64,000 nucleotides of DNA from Amborella trichopoda (GCF_000471905.2 NW_006499912.1:3952760-4016759); one strand, 5' to 3'; positions 25,201 to 35,572 are shown, numbered from the stretch's first letter. Numbers and translations are program-made. The notes: a model not told the origin generated them from the sequence alone.

Positions 25201-26388
25201 ATATTCTCATTCAGTTGGTCAAATCCCCCCTGAAAATGCATGTTGAATCTATCTTATCTTTCTAATGTGAGTAAGTTATCTCAGGGGGTGTGGCCTTGTG
25301 TGGTATTCAACCGAACTTGGTGAACAAGGTCCAAGACAGGTGTGATACAAAGTGCATGTGCAGAACCTTGAACTGCCAGACATATATTCACCGAAAGTTA
25401 GAGTCACTGGAAATCTGTCTTTTTCCTTGTTAGATGAGTTTCTCTTTTCTTCAGCAACATTTTTTTATTTTTCATATTAGGTACTTTTATTTTTTTAATT
25501 ATGAATACATGTTTTAAAGGTTCTGTGGTACTTACTCTTGGTTCATAGTATTTCTTTGTTTTTCCAATTTTAAAGAATCCTGAAATTTTTTTTCCATGAT
25601 CTGTGGATCTAACTTTGTAACCTCTGGATTGCCATTTTGATATTTGTTGGGACTTGACATTGCAATGTGAAGTCTGTTCTAATTCAGAACTTGTCATTGG
25701 CTTCTTCCAGTTCTTAATCATGATGTCCATTTGCACAAACTGTGCACTCCTGGTTTGCTTATATGATCAAGAAGGGACATGGAAAATAGAACCTGGTCTT
25801 GCAGCAATTCTCATAATGGAACACATATTGCTTCTGATCAAATTTGGTTTCTCTCGCGTGGTGCCCGAGGTATCTCTTTTTGCGTTTTATCAGCTCTCAT
25901 TGCACCTTTGAATCTCTCTCTCTCTCCCCCCCTCACAATGGCGAGTGTACAGAGATACACGCACTCTTACAAACAAATGCGCTTATCTCGCTCTCTTTGG
26001 GAGGAGCTTCTCAATTTCTCGGATCTTATTAATTATAGAGCATCTCTCTCTCTCTCTCTCTCATCTCTCTTATCAGTGGGTGGCCAGGGTGGCCTAGCAA
26101 GTGTACTCAGTCCTGTTGTGTCTCTCTCAAAATTTTCAGGCCACTTGCATCTGTGTGCGTGTCTGGGGGGCATTTGGGAGTGGTAATAATTGATTTAACT
26201 TTAATGTTAAGAGAGAGATCAAAGGAACTAGGCGTTCTATGGGATATTCATATTTTGACTGGGTTTGCACTTTGCAGGAACCGGCGTGGGTAAAGGCTAA
26301 CCGCGTGAAGCACGCTCAGGTGCAGGAAATGTGCTCCAAGCAATTGCTCAGAAATATTTGCAACAGTCCTGAGAAGAAGAGAGAATGA
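4298..26388 (+). CDS. Anoctamin-like (TMEM16 family) membrane protein, 16 exons, 660 aa
   Basis: Plant homologue of TMEM16/anoctamin proteins, which are membrane channels or lipid scramblases; the plant role is unsettled. Exons, deduced by eye from homology, frame and GT/AG sites: 4298-4471, 9319-9388, 9753-9868, 10027-10153, 10225-10325, 10937-11028, 11120-11224, 11351-11638, 18860-18992, 19329-19442, 19522-19592, 19721-19851, 19929-20011, 20229-20336, 25711-25869, 26278-26388. The sum is 1983 nt, in frame throughout, about the length of the Arabidopsis homologue. Exons 1-5 encode the soluble N-terminus ([19 protein letters not shown] about residue 83). Hydrophobic helices start in exon 6. 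ENLVENSIP (from about residue 443) and FLELALQFG (about 509) align with the TMEM16 helices carrying Ca2+ ligands; [13 protein letters not shown] (from 536) follows. Exon 15 holds the last helices; the tail is basic. Start: first ATG, purine at -3. Exon 12 could alternatively start 6 bp later. No lesion seen. Confidence 0.93.
4472..9318 (+). other. Intron 1 of the anoctamin-like gene (4.8 kb)
   Basis: Donor is AAG|GTACCC and acceptor is TGTTTCAG|TTGGC. It contains CT microsatellites at 4640-4700. Around 8080-8800 it has repeated GC-rich motifs (GCATAGGGG, CATCCCACTGCAT, GGACTGCATC) that look like a degraded interspersed repeat. No reverse transcriptase or transposase reading frame could be recognised, and the ORFs of up to 175 codons here are not convincing. 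Confidence 0.7.
13380..16405 (+). mobile_element. RTE-clade LINE, nearly full length but inactivated
   Basis: An apurinic endonuclease-like domain begins near 13605 (I-R-I-A-S-W-N-V, then VDTMG, CLHETKW and [13 protein letters not shown] motifs). The reverse transcriptase follows (FIDVKKT near 15345; FFVDDKALI near 15610, the catalytic xxDD box). The end segments resemble [18 protein letters not shown] and the [10 protein letters not shown] tail. It ends in the RTE 3' signature CCCCAAATAGTTGAGATAAG plus a GATGATGATG run near 16400. Many stops and frameshifts make it non-autonomous now. It lies in sense orientation in intron 8. The 5' boundary near 13380 is approximate. Confidence 0.85.
17468..18560 (-). 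mobile_element. LTR-retrotransposon remnant (antisense)
   Basis: GCTCTGGTACCA at 18471-18482 is the reverse complement of a tRNA-Met-type primer-binding site (TGGTACCAGAGC). Next to it, 18483-18560 begins GGGAGAAAA and ends ATCACC..TTATTTGCATCAT. The same beginning and end bracket 17468-17935, so these are two LTRs, the 5' one mostly deleted (about 75 bp against 465 bp). On the minus strand the internal part starts with a short coiled gag-like segment ([20 protein letters not shown]). Internal length is only about 550 bp, so it is a deletion derivative or TRIM-like element. Confidence 0.55.
20590..20760. mobile_element. hAT-type MITE fragment (AACCGGT-rich end)
   Basis: Dense GAACCGG/AACTGGTT motifs match the ends of the hAT-like elements at 38.5, 49.6 and 52.4 kb. 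No intact terminus is seen, so this is a fragment. Confidence 0.4.
21278..22436. mobile_element. Foldback element with long terminal inverted repeats
   Basis: The left flank (AGAAAATAACGTATG..TTATATTTAGCATTATTA..AACTTCATAACATTTTTTTT..AAAACTGCCC) is mirrored by the reverse complement of 22310-22436 (AGAAAATAAGGTATA..TTATATTTAGCGTTATTA..GTAACATTTTTTTA..GAACTGCCC). The inverted repeats are about 120-150 bp. The interior is a five-copy minisatellite and there is no transposase. Superfamily uncertain; Mutator-like foldback elements have this form. Confidence 0.7.
21470..22190. repeat. Minisatellite, 5 x about 137-140 bp
   Basis: The block CTTTCATTTTCCAGTAACTT recurs near 21535, 21670, 21810, 21945 and 22082. 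In each unit it is followed by TACTGGAAAGAGAGA and by a small palindrome of the type GGTTTTTGAAAAACCGAAA. Each unit could thus form a short hairpin. Confidence 0.8.
22530..22650 (+). mobile_element. Two very short RTE LINE 3' tails in tandem
   Basis: TAGCCGACCCTATTTAAATG..AAGGCT followed by (ATG)n ends near 22588. GGCGACCCCAAATTGTTGGG..AAGGTTC followed by GATGATGATG ends near 22648. Both match the terminal 45-55 bp of the RTE copy ending at 16405, so they are extreme 5' truncations. Confidence 0.7.
22825..23056. mobile_element. MITE, family M2
   Basis: The ends GTGTACAATGAGTCCATTTA and (reverse complement of right end) GTACACAATGAGACCATTTA form inverted repeats of about 20-30 bp. The interior shares the CATCCAATTTCATATCCAAT block with the other M2 copies. 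Confidence 0.7.
23398..24225. mobile_element. GC-rich palindromic (CCTAGGCGG) repeat element
   Basis: Both ends (23410-23460 and 24080-24225) are dense in GGCGGCC and CCTAGGCGG motifs in opposing orientations and stand out from the AT-rich surroundings. An interior minus-strand ORF (23713-24063, 116 codons, acidic and serine-rich middle) is not recognised and ends in-frame within the element. A non-autonomous DNA transposon is likely. Confidence 0.5.
24229..24440 (-). mobile_element. RTE-type LINE fragment (antisense)
   Basis: The motifs TTGAGCCTTCC, CCACTTGAACCAAATCGCA, AGTCAGCCCACTTACGCC and TCATCTTATCG are the antisense of the post-RT segment of RTE elements. They parallel 100-240 of this window and, reversed, 16140-16260. 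Confidence 0.6.
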
Positions 26389-27010
26389 TTGATTGATTTG
26401 ACGGTCGTGATGGTCGGATGATCGGAAGTTACAATGTGTGGTTTCATTTTCTACTCAGCCAACAGCACAAAGAAAAGATTTGGGTCATGGGCTGAGTCTT
26501 GGTGAGAGAGCCAAAGTTTGGTCACAAAATAGGGAGTTTGACAATTCTGTTTCTAGGAAGAGGATCATGGATAGAATGTAGAGAGAGAGAGCCATGGGTA
26601 GAACTTTAAAAAAAAATAATAATAAAAAACTTAGAAAAAATAAGAGAGCCATGGGTAGAAGATGGAGAGATTCAAAGACATTTTTTTTTTGTGGGCAGTT
26701 TTCAAGGTTTTCATTTTGAAGTTTTGCAGGCTGATCGTTTCCTTTATCATGAAGTCTTTTCATTTTTTGGTAGTTGCTAATGTTAACTGCTTACTGCTGA
26801 CCACTCGAGCCAGAGGTGATTCAGAATCTTCCTTCAAGTCAGGCCTTCAAAGAATTTAAAGCAATATTATGGATTGTTATGAGGGCTCAATCATTTCATC
26901 TCACCCTTTTTGGCCGGAAGTGGGAGGACGTACAGTTGGGCTGGTAAGATGAAGCTCTGTAACATGGGCATGGCTTGATTATGATTTATGCACTCTTGTA
27001 CACATTAAAA
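26389..27010 (+). other. Presumed 3' UTR of the anoctamin-like gene
   Basis: Non-coding sequence following the TGA at 26386-26388. AT-rich ends such as ACACATTAAAAATG near 27000 could serve as polyadenylation signals. There is no canonical AATAAA that stands out, so the 3' end is a guess. Confidence 0.35.
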
Positions 27011-27173
27011 ATGTTGGATGTGATATTTTAGAAATTTAGACACTTAATAATTCTGTTTTTAGCAGTTTTATTTGAACTCTTATTATAGGGTTCATTATCA
27101 AAAATTGCATTTTTTTTAACAAATAATGCATGAATGCGTTGTGCTGAAAGGAAAATATTGGCCTTTCTAATAA

Positions 27174-27644
27174 GGGTGAGGTTTGTATAAGGTGTCAATC
27201 TTAAACAATGGTAAGATGCACCTCAAAATCTCGTTATAAGTTGTATTTTAGACGCTGAAACTCTTATAATCGATCTGAAATGTATTTTTCATCCCTATTA
27301 TAAAATTGAAAGCTAGGACAATGGACGGTCTAGATAATGTGTGTAATTTTGGTGTAATTTTTTTTTAAGATGATCTCAAAATTTATTTTCATATCTAATT
27401 ATAAAATTTTAAATTTTAAAAATGGTTAAAATCAAGATCTATTAACATATGAAAATCTCGAAAATGGATGGTTTAGATAATGTGTTGTAAGATGCATTAT
27501 TTTTGGGACTCAATTTTTTTTTTTTTTTCATATTCATATATCTCGATGTCGAGATGATCAATTAGAAATTTTTTTAACATTAAACAACATTATCCGATAG
27601 ATAATTCTACATTTTAAGGTTGCAGCCTTATATAAACTTTTTCC
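27174..27644 (+). mobile_element. MITE, Mutator-like family M1
   Basis: It begins GGGTGAGGTTTGTATAAGG and ends CCTTATATAAACTTTTTCC (inverted repeats of about 17-40 bp). The core GGACGGTCTAGATAATGTG occurs twice (about 27322 and 27465, the second as GGATGGTTTAGATAATGTG). It has the family's TCTCGATGTCGAGATGATCAATT block. The flanking target duplication is not clear; the copy is old. Confidence 0.7.
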
Positions 27645-27894
27645 TTTAAGAAATTTGCGATTCAAGGAGTGTATGTTTCAAAATATTGAAATACATGAAA
27701 CATGTTTTAAATTTCTTTGGTATTTGAGAAGAGTTGAAATAAGGACCTATTCGTTTTTCGAATGTGTATTTGAGGGATAGATTCTTATGGATTTGGTATT
27801 TGAAATACATCGTAAGTCACTTTTGGGTCGTTTAGATCCCAGGGTATTTAAAACTATATTTTATAATACCAGGGTATCTTTTTTATCTTTAATA

Positions 27895-28135
27895 AGAAAG
27901 ACTGTTATAATGAGATTATTTACTTTTGATACAAAGTGGTCACAATTCTTTACAATCATTTGAAGTGAAATTTGATAGCTTAGATATTTCATTAAGTTCG
28001 AAAAATTTTTTTTTGAAGTTAGAACTTTAGACAATGGAATAATTGCAATCACCCAATGTCGCATCCAATGGTTAAGATTAATGCGATCATCTTGTATCAA
28101 AAGTAAATGGTTTCATTCTATACTTTTTCAAATTT
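27895..28135. mobile_element. MITE, family M2
   Basis: Inverted ends are TAATGAGATTATTTACTTTTG and, reversed from the right, AGAATGAAACCATTTACTTTT. The interior CACCCAATGTCGCATCCAAT block is shared with the other M2 copies. Confidence 0.65.
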
Positions 28136-28379
28136 GACAACTCTTTTGGATACATAATCTTTTCTAAAACAAGTAAGAGGGCCAAAACATGGATACATAA
28201 AATCATGGAAAAAATAGGGTTATCTAAATCATGACTTTGTGTAAGTATGAAAGAGGAAATTCAATATAATATAACTGACGATAATATTATTTTGGCACAC
28301 TATAGCTGACCATTGTATTAAATGCAATTAATTATTTCAAAATCTTGCCGCAAATTAAAGACGGAGACGGATACTACTT

Positions 28380-29690
28380 CAAATTTTAAGTTTTAGAAAG
28401 GCAAATTATCTTAGAATTTTGGATAGAGAAACTATAGCAAATTTTAGTGAGAGAAACTATTGAAAATTTTGAGAGAGAGAAACTATATCAAATATCAAGT
28501 TTTAGAGTGAAAAATATTAAATTTTTAAAGAGAAACTATATCAAATTTCAAAGAGAGATTACTTAGAAATATTTAGAGAGAGAAACTATCTCAAGAATTA
28601 TCGAGAGAGAAGCTATCTCAAATTTCAAGTTCTATAGAGAAAACATATTTTAAAATTTTTGAAAGAAAAACTATATCAAAATTTAGAGAGAAAAACTACC
28701 TGAAATTCTTTAGAGAGAGAAACTATCTCAAAATTTTTTGAGAGAGTATCTCAAATTTTAAGGTTTAGATTGAGAAAGTATTTTGAAGTTTTAGAGAGAG
28801 AAACTATATCAAATTTTAGAGAGAGAAATTAACCAAAATTTTTAGAGAGAAACCTTCTCAAAATTTTTAGGGAGAGAAAATATATCAAATTTTAAGTTCT
28901 AGATAAAGAAGGTATCTTAAAATTTTATTGAGAGAGACTATATCAAATTTTAGAGATAGAAACTACTCAAAGAAATTTAGAAAGAGAAACTATCTCAAAA
29001 TTTTTAGAGAGAGAAACTACCTTAAATTTCAGGTTTTAGAGAAAATGTATCTTAAAATTTTAGAGAGTGAAACTACATCAAATTTTAGAGAGAGAAGTTG
29101 CTTGAAAATTTATAGAGAGAAACTATCTCAAATTTTAAGTTTTAGAGAGAGTATTGTAAAATTTTAGAGAGTGAAACTGCATTAAATTTTAGAGAAAAAA
29201 ATTACCAAAAAAAATATATAGAGAGAAAATCTCAAAGTTTTAGAGAGAGAAACTATCTTAAAAGAAAGCAAGTACTTGAAATTTTAGAGAGAGAAATTAC
29301 CTAAAATATTTTAGAGAGAAACTATCTCAAATTTTTTAGAGAGAGATAAACTATATCAAATTTTAAATTTTGAAGAGAGAAATTTAGAGAGAGAATTTTC
29401 TTAAAATTTTTAGAGAGAGAAACTATATTATATTTCAAGTTTTAGGGAAAAAAAGTATCTTAAAATTTTAGAGGAAACTACTTGAAAAGTTTTAGAGATA
29501 GAAACTATCTCAAAATTTTTGGAGAGAGAACTTGTCAACTAACTGAAATTTTAAATATTTAGATAGAAAATGTCTCAAAATTTTTGGAGAGGGAAACTAT
29601 ATTAAATTTTAATTTTTTAGAAAGAGAAACCATCTCAAATTTTTTAGAGAGAAAAACTATCTCAAAATTTAAAATTTGATATGTTATCTC
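28380..29690. repeat. Degenerate GAGAGAAACTATCTCAAATTTT array
   Basis: About 1.3 kb of imperfect units of roughly 25-40 bp, each with a GAGAGA(G)AAACTA motif followed by TCAAAATTTTTAG. Unit length and sequence drift strongly. ORFs through it are low-complexity artefacts. Confidence 0.85.
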
Positions 29691-30361
29691 TCTCTGTCTT
29701 TGTATGTGCAATAGCAAACCAAGTTATACAAAAAATGATCACCTAGGCATCATTGAAAGCCATCCAAACAAGTCTTTTTTGAATAACCCTGTCTTAACAT
29801 AATCAAGGTTTCGACATAACACGGTTTTGATTCAAAACATCGATTTGTTAACCCATGGTTCCAAACGAGGCCTTTGGATGAGATTCACATTTATGTTTCC
29901 TATTACATTCATGATTAGAGTTTAAATTTTGGGTAGTGATTTCATGCGTTGCGTAGGTTATATCATAGGACAATGCAACCATACTTCTAGAAAACAATGT
30001 TTGTAGTGTTTGTATGATCTAAACTTTTGCACACACTCTCTTCATCTCAATAATCAATTTCAAAAAAAAAAGTTCAATTTGAACCCTATATATGGTCAAA
30101 ATGAGTCCCCTCCAATAATGAATCTAGACCATTCATTTGGTGAATTTCAAGATCTTAGCTGTTACAAAGTTAAAATCATTTTTTTTCTTTTTTTAATATT
30201 GTTTATTTAATGATAATAAAGCCATCTAAAAAAATTAGAAAAGAAATAATTCTTCTTAGTCCTAAATCTAAGCATCTTATCAAAATGGACGGCTGATGTT
30301 AATTGCTCTAAAGAGAACCATATCAAATTTCAAGTTTTTTTTTTTGAAAAACTATCTCACT
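29691..30361. other. Gene-free spacer inside the GAGA array
   Basis: Largely unique AT-rich sequence. The array motif returns at about 30310-30360 (AACCATATCAAATTTCAAG). No gene is recognised. Confidence 0.5.
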
Positions 30362-30945
30362 TTTGATATATTGGGTCTATAATTCAAGAAAATGGAGAGA
30401 TTAAAGAAGATGTCGCACATAGAATTAGAGTTGGGCAGGAGAAGTGGAGATGTGCAACTGGAGTTTTAAGTGATTGGTGCATATCAATGAAATTGAAAGG
30501 TAAGTTCTATAAAACAGTTGTAAGACTAACTTTACTTTATGGAGCGGAACGTTCAGCGGCTAAAAAACAACGTACTTATAAAATGAGTGTAGCTGAGACG
30601 ATGATGTTGAAATAGATGAGTGGCAAAATAAGAGGGGACATAATTCGAAATGAATACATTTAGATGTGACACTAATAGGCAATAAGATGATAGAAAGTAA
30701 CTAAGGTGGGTTGGACGTGTATGACATAGACATCAGGCGTTACGAAGTACGAGTTAGGTCAAGAGGAAGGCTAAAAAAAAGGTAATGAGTAGGTCATAAA
30801 GTACATGGTTGGAAATAGTTTAGAAAAGTCTAAGACTTTATGGCCTCATTGAAGGTATGACTTTTGATAGAGCAGAATGACAAACAAAGATTTTGTAGCC
30901 GATCTTAATTAGTTGAAAAAAGACTTTGACAATGATGAGAGAGAA
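30362..30945 (+). mobile_element. RTE-type LINE, 5'-truncated 3' fragment
   Basis: It parallels 15820-16405: the [14 protein letters not shown] segment (GGAGAGATTAAAGAAGATGT), the [13 protein letters not shown] segment near 30500, and the tail TGTAGCCGATCTTAATTAG..GACAATGATGA. It interrupts the GAGA array, which resumes immediately after it. Confidence 0.8.
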
Positions 30946-31345
30946 ATTATTTCAGAATTTTTAGTGAGAGAAGCCATCTCAAATTTTTTAAAGAAACTGT
31001 CTCAAATTTCAAAGTTTTAGATGGATAAACTATCTTAAAATTTATAGAGAGGGAAACTATCTCAAATTCAAAGTTCTATATAAAAATATTATTTCAAATT
31101 TTTTAGAGGGAGAAACTATCTCAAATTTTTAGATATATGATTTTTTAGAGAGAGAAAAATTATATCAAAATTGTTAGAGAGAGAAATTAAATAAAATTTT
31201 AAGTTTCTATCTCAAATTTTTTTAGAGAGAGGCTATCTTAATTTTTTTTAGGGAGAGTGGCTATCTCAAAATTTTTGGAGAGATAATCTACATCAAATTT
31301 CAAATTTTTAAAGAGAAAATATCTCAAATTTTAAATTTTACATAA
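30946..31345. repeat. GAGA-type array, continuation
   Basis: Same motif as 28380-29690 (GAGAGAAATTATTTCAGAATTT and so on), continuing right after the LINE fragment. Confidence 0.8.
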
Positions 31346-31539
31346 ATTTTAAAGTTTACATATGAGGGGACTTTAGTTTAAAAAAAAAAGTACTTTCCTA
31401 CTTGCTAGGTGGATGCAAATACGAATAATATTAAGAGTAGTTGGTGTGGTTTGAAAAATACTCGAGGGGTATGCTCTAGAAACCCTATCCTTAACATTTT
31501 AGGCATTATTTATCACGCTTACTTCACTTTTTTTCTTTT

Positions 31540-32165
31540 GAAAATTCTCAAAACAAAAGATTTCCTACACGAGAGTAAAGCCAAAGATTTCCTACTCCAC
31601 GGGAGTAAAACCAAAAAATTACCTAGTCCACGGGAGTATGCATCCAGATAATGTTTTTTGGGTAGATTAGTGGGGAATACAGGCCCTGACTTATTTTTTT
31701 AGAAATAATTAGTAGTTTTCAAATGGGTCAATAGGTATGAAAAACTTAAACCGGTAACTGAGAAAAACTTAAACCGGTAACTGAGCTCAAGTGGTGCTAC
31801 CACCACGACCTCTCGACCTCAACCTCATTCCCACATCCACATACTTCTTTCAGCAAAACTTGCACTATATTTTAGCTCTAAAATTCAGGGATGTGATCAC
31901 TAGAATCCGGTAACTAACCTCAAAGAAAATAAAAAATAAACATTATCTTTCTCTATATGCCTACAAAAATTGGCATCCTAATATCCCTTTTTGTAGCAAA
32001 AGATGTAGATCTTCAATAACTCAAAATCCAATTTTTTTTTTACCTCGAAAATAATCATCTAGATGGATCCCAATAGTTTAAATTAGAAAAAAAACCTCCC
32101 ATGTCAGTGTTTCGCAGGAGTCAACATACAATATGCTCTGGAGGGAGCATAGTATATGCGTTCAT
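31540..32165 (-). mobile_element. Repeat family with ACTATGCTCCCTC terminus, copy 2 (inverted)
   Basis: GGAGGGAGCATAGTATATGC at 32142-32161 is the inverse of 2008-2030. AATAATCATCTAGATGGATC near 32050 and the TTGGCATCC motif near 31972 match the reverse complement of about 2098-2225 in copy 1. Confidence 0.45.
31741..31785. repeat. Perfect 2 x 23-bp tandem repeat
   Basis: Two adjacent copies of AAAACTTAAACCGGTAACTG plus AG(A). It lies inside the inverted repeat copy at 31.5-32.2 kb. Confidence 0.85.
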
Positions 32166-32441
32166 TTTCAAAATCTTGGGTGGGCTGATTTTGTTTCACC
32201 TTGATGAAGGGCCTAAAGTTAAAGATTTTGGCAGCCGCTTTGGCCCAGCATACTGCAACAAGCAAAACGAATATATGATTAAAGCTGGTTTGGAGTGCAA
32301 TGTTTCATCTTTGGAAAACATTATTATAGTTGCATGTCTATGCATATCTACCAAAATCCACGTTTTACAGGCCTCAAGAAATGTGCTTAATATGTTTTGG
32401 GTGCAGTTTTGCATACGGATGCATATGTAGGTGTAGAGGTA

Positions 32442-32775
32442 AGGTGCAGTTTCAAATAATTTTGATTTCAAATGTTCTTAGGATTATCTCAAAATCTATT
32501 TTTATATTTAAATAAAATTTTAATTTTTAAAAATGGTTAAAATCAAGTAGATCTATAAACATTTGAAAATATTGAAAATGGACGGTGTAGATAATATGTT
32601 TTTAAATGCAATATTTTGAGATTTAAAATCTTTTTATTTTTCATAGTCATATATCTCGATATCAAGATGATCAATCAAAGGGATTTTCAACATTAAAACT
32701 ACTTTTTCTGATGGATTTTTGAGGGCATCTGTAGTTCTACATTATAAAGTAGCATCCTTATATAAACTTCTTTCA
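32442..32775 (+). mobile_element. MITE, Mutator-like family M1
   Basis: It starts AGGTGCAGTTTCAAATAAT and ends TCCTTATATAAACTTCTTTC. The core AATGGACGGTGTAGATAAT (about 32575) and the TCTCGATATCAAGATGATCAA block are present. Confidence 0.65.
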
Positions 32776-32816
32776 TATGTTTTTGGTGTTCTTGTGAAGA
32801 TCATGACAATGATCAA

Positions 32817-32840
32817 GGGGCCGTTTGGGTACTTGAAAAT
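32817..32840 (+). repeat. Unpaired PIF/Harbinger-type terminal inverted repeat
   Basis: GGGGCCGTTTGGGTACTTGA followed by AAAT is identical to the inverted right end of the element ending at 49283. No partner end is visible downstream, so this is a truncated copy. Confidence 0.6.
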
Positions 32841-34639
32841 ACATTTTTTAGAGATACAGTTTTTAGAAGATCAACCATATTTTCCATTTGGATCCCATAA
32901 TGGGAGCATAATGGGAGTGGGAGATGGAAATGATATCTCTATTTCAGCCCAAAGTTCAGACATGTATGTTCCATCAAAACAAATTGACATTGTTATTTTT
33001 ATTCAGTTTTAAGAAATAGGAATCTCTTCCAATGGATCCCGAAGGCACTCATCAAATCCTCCCTGTCTCTCTCTCGTGTGAAAGAATTGTAGTCTATTCT
33101 ATTTCAAAAGGTGAAATAAAATAGAGGATTGCATAACGTTGATGAGATGACTAATGTGGTAACCATTTCTACTTAGAAACCTTTGTTGACAGAAGTGGAG
33201 AGAATAAGTGCTTATGTGGTTTTGTAGAATATGACGGTTTTTATACTCTTTTGGTTTGGAGAATATATTTTTATCAGAGGGAAATTTTTGAATCATCTTA
33301 CCAATGTATTTATCTCTAGAAGCTGAACGTAAGGGATTTAATTTTGGTAGAAAATTGGATTTCCACATAGGAATAGAATTGATTTCAAAATTTTGCAAAG
33401 TTCGACACAATGATTGATAAAGAAAACGCATCTATAGTAAGTGCGATCATAAACAAAGGTTGCAAAATAACATGATCCACCTCTAGAAAGGCAGGTGCAA
33501 GCCCCTTTACATTACTATGCATTGTGAAAGAAAAGCATATGTTGTATATCATGTTATTATGGAAGGTGTATATTGTAATTAGTATATATGGGAAGGGTGG
33601 TACCATATCTTGTATTTTATGATAATTTTGTGCATAGTATGGGTGCTTGTGATTTAGTTTCTATTATTGTCATTTATAATTTGTCTATAAAAGACAAGTC
33701 TGTCTATATATATATATATTTAATAGACACTGAGTCTCTTCAGAGAAACCTGATACTCTTCACATGGTTTCAGAGCCAGATTCGTTTTAGCTGTGTTCAT
33801 TCTTCGTACTTGAAGTATTGTCACGATTTTCAAGACGAGTATGTTGCTCACCCCTTCGGTGCAACTTCTGTCGAGTCGTTTTTCGACCCTCTGTTGAGTT
33901 GTGTTTCGGCTTTCAGATCTGTCTTTTGTTCGAGTCGTTTGCGACTATCTGATATGTTTTTCTTTTTGGGATTCTTTTTCAGTAATTTATCTAATCCACT
34001 GTCTCCATGGGATTGTCTACAATTTTTGGGTCTCGTGTTTTTTATCTTGGTGCTGCTTCTGGCATGGTGTATGCTATTGAGTTTTCTCCAAGAAGTGGTA
34101 GGGGCTTGCTCAACATGGCACAGAAGCGTCCCAGTGTTATACCAATCATTGAAGATGCAGACATCCATGGAAATATAGGATGTTAGTTGGCATGGTGGAT
34201 GTTATATTTTCCGATGTAGCCCACCCAGATCAGTATAGGTTTGAACACTTCTTTCTTTCTAAAGAGCGGTGGCCATTTTGTGATGTTAATAAAGGCGAAC
34301 TGCATGGGCTCTACAGTCCCTGCCGAGTAAAGACATTGTCCAAAACATAGAAAAAAAAGAAATCGTGTTCTGCCCTTATGAAGAACAACATTGTTGCCTA
34401 ATTGCCTTTGAAAAATCAGCCATTTACCTGGTCTCAATCAGATCTATAAGTAAACCCCTCCGAAAAATCATGAAATTTGAAACACCCTAAAAACCGTGCG
34501 ATCTGAATCACTCTAAAATCTCACCCTACCACTCTGATATGATATTATCATTGACCCTCTGAAACCTTTTTGAAAAACCAGTCTAAAAAAGAAATAAAAA
34601 ATCATGCATTATTTTGATTTTATCTTTGCTCTCTCTCTT

Positions 34640-35000
34640 CTTGTTTTTAAGATCATGTTAGTCTATTACTCGCGGTTACGATTGTTCAGTAGTGTTTCAT
34701 TTTCATTTTTTTTCTACAAATCGGAATGATCTTAAATTTGAAAAATTTATTCATCAAAAAAAGGGGAATCTTTAAAAATTATACAAAAATATGTTACATG
34801 AAAAAAATACCCCTGAAAGGTTTTGAGGGTATTTTGGTCAATTTATTTTTACGAATAATATTTTTATATTTTTATTAGATGTACTTCAGTAAGATGTACA
34901 TGTCCTCCAAATTTCAGGTCATACCAATTTGTAGAAAAAAAATGAAAAATAAAACACTACCGAATAATTGTGATCGCACGATGAAATTTGGACAGTGATG
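34640..35000. mobile_element. Foldback MITE, copy 1 of a local pair
   Basis: TTCAGTAGTGTTTCATTTTC..TTTTTTTCTACAAATCGG near 34687-34728 is mirrored by the reverse complement of about 34930-34975. The interior (CCCCTGAAAGGTTTTGAGGG, TTTTTATTAGATGT) is about 70 percent similar to the interior of the next foldback element. Confidence 0.65.
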
Positions 35001-35054
35001 AGGGTAGGCGAAATCACTATTTATTTTTGCCTATAGGCGTTGGAAATACTTTTC

Positions 35055-35067
35055 CACACACACACAC

Positions 35068-35113
<46 letters not shown>
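35055..35113. repeat. (AC)n(AT)n microsatellite
   Basis: CACACA run with one ACGACA interruption followed by (AT)5, between the two foldback MITEs. Confidence 0.9.
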
Positions 35114-35114
<1 letters not shown>

Positions 35115-35572
35115 GAATAGATGAGATTAGCCTACTAGCTCATATGAACATATAAGCTCAACGTCCCAGATTGAATCTGGTCCGATCTGACTATCACGGA
35201 TGTCCGATAGTGTTTGAATTTTTGTTTTTTTTTATAAATATAAATTACTTGAAAATTTAGGCGTGTGTTCATAAAAAATAGGTGAATCTTCAAAAAATAT
35301 CAAAAAATATTTTACATGAAATAAATTGATCAAAATACCCCCGAAAAGTTTCAAGAGGTATTTTGGTCTTTTTTTTTTTGTGAATAATTATTTTTATATT
35401 TTTATTAGGTGTGTCTTGATGAGAAAAGTACACACCTAAAATTTCAAGTGATTTGGATTTGTAAAAATAAAATTCAAGTACTATTGGACATCCATGATCG
35501 TCGGATCGGCCCAGATTCAATTTGGGATGTTGGGCGCATATGTTTATCTGAGCTAGTGGGCTAATCCCATCT
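35113..35572. mobile_element. Foldback MITE, copy 2, cut by the gap
   Basis: The left end (TAGATGAGATTAGCCTACTA, GCTCATATGAACATATAAGC, CCCAGATTGAATCTGG, GGATGTCCGATAGT) pairs with the reverse complement of 35460-35572 over about 110 bp. The right end runs into the N gap. Confidence 0.75.

Larger units (their letters stand above)
20337..25710 (+). other. Intron 14 of the anoctamin-like gene (5.4 kb)
   Basis: Donor is TTTCAA|GTTAGT and acceptor is CTTCTTCCAG|TTCTTAATC. It holds a foldback element with a minisatellite, two RTE tails, an M2 MITE, a GC-rich palindromic repeat and an antisense RTE piece, all listed separately. 24.45-25.6 kb shows nothing identifiable. Confidence 0.85.

Noticed and set aside
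25779..26186. ORFs overlapping exon 15 in other frames with Ser-Leu runs
   Set aside because: They are CT-microsatellite translations in the last intron. Exon 15 itself is in the frame of 25654-25911 up to 25869.
28928..29167. 79-codon charged ORF (RERNYLK-type repeats)
   Set aside because: It is a translation of the GAGA-type array.
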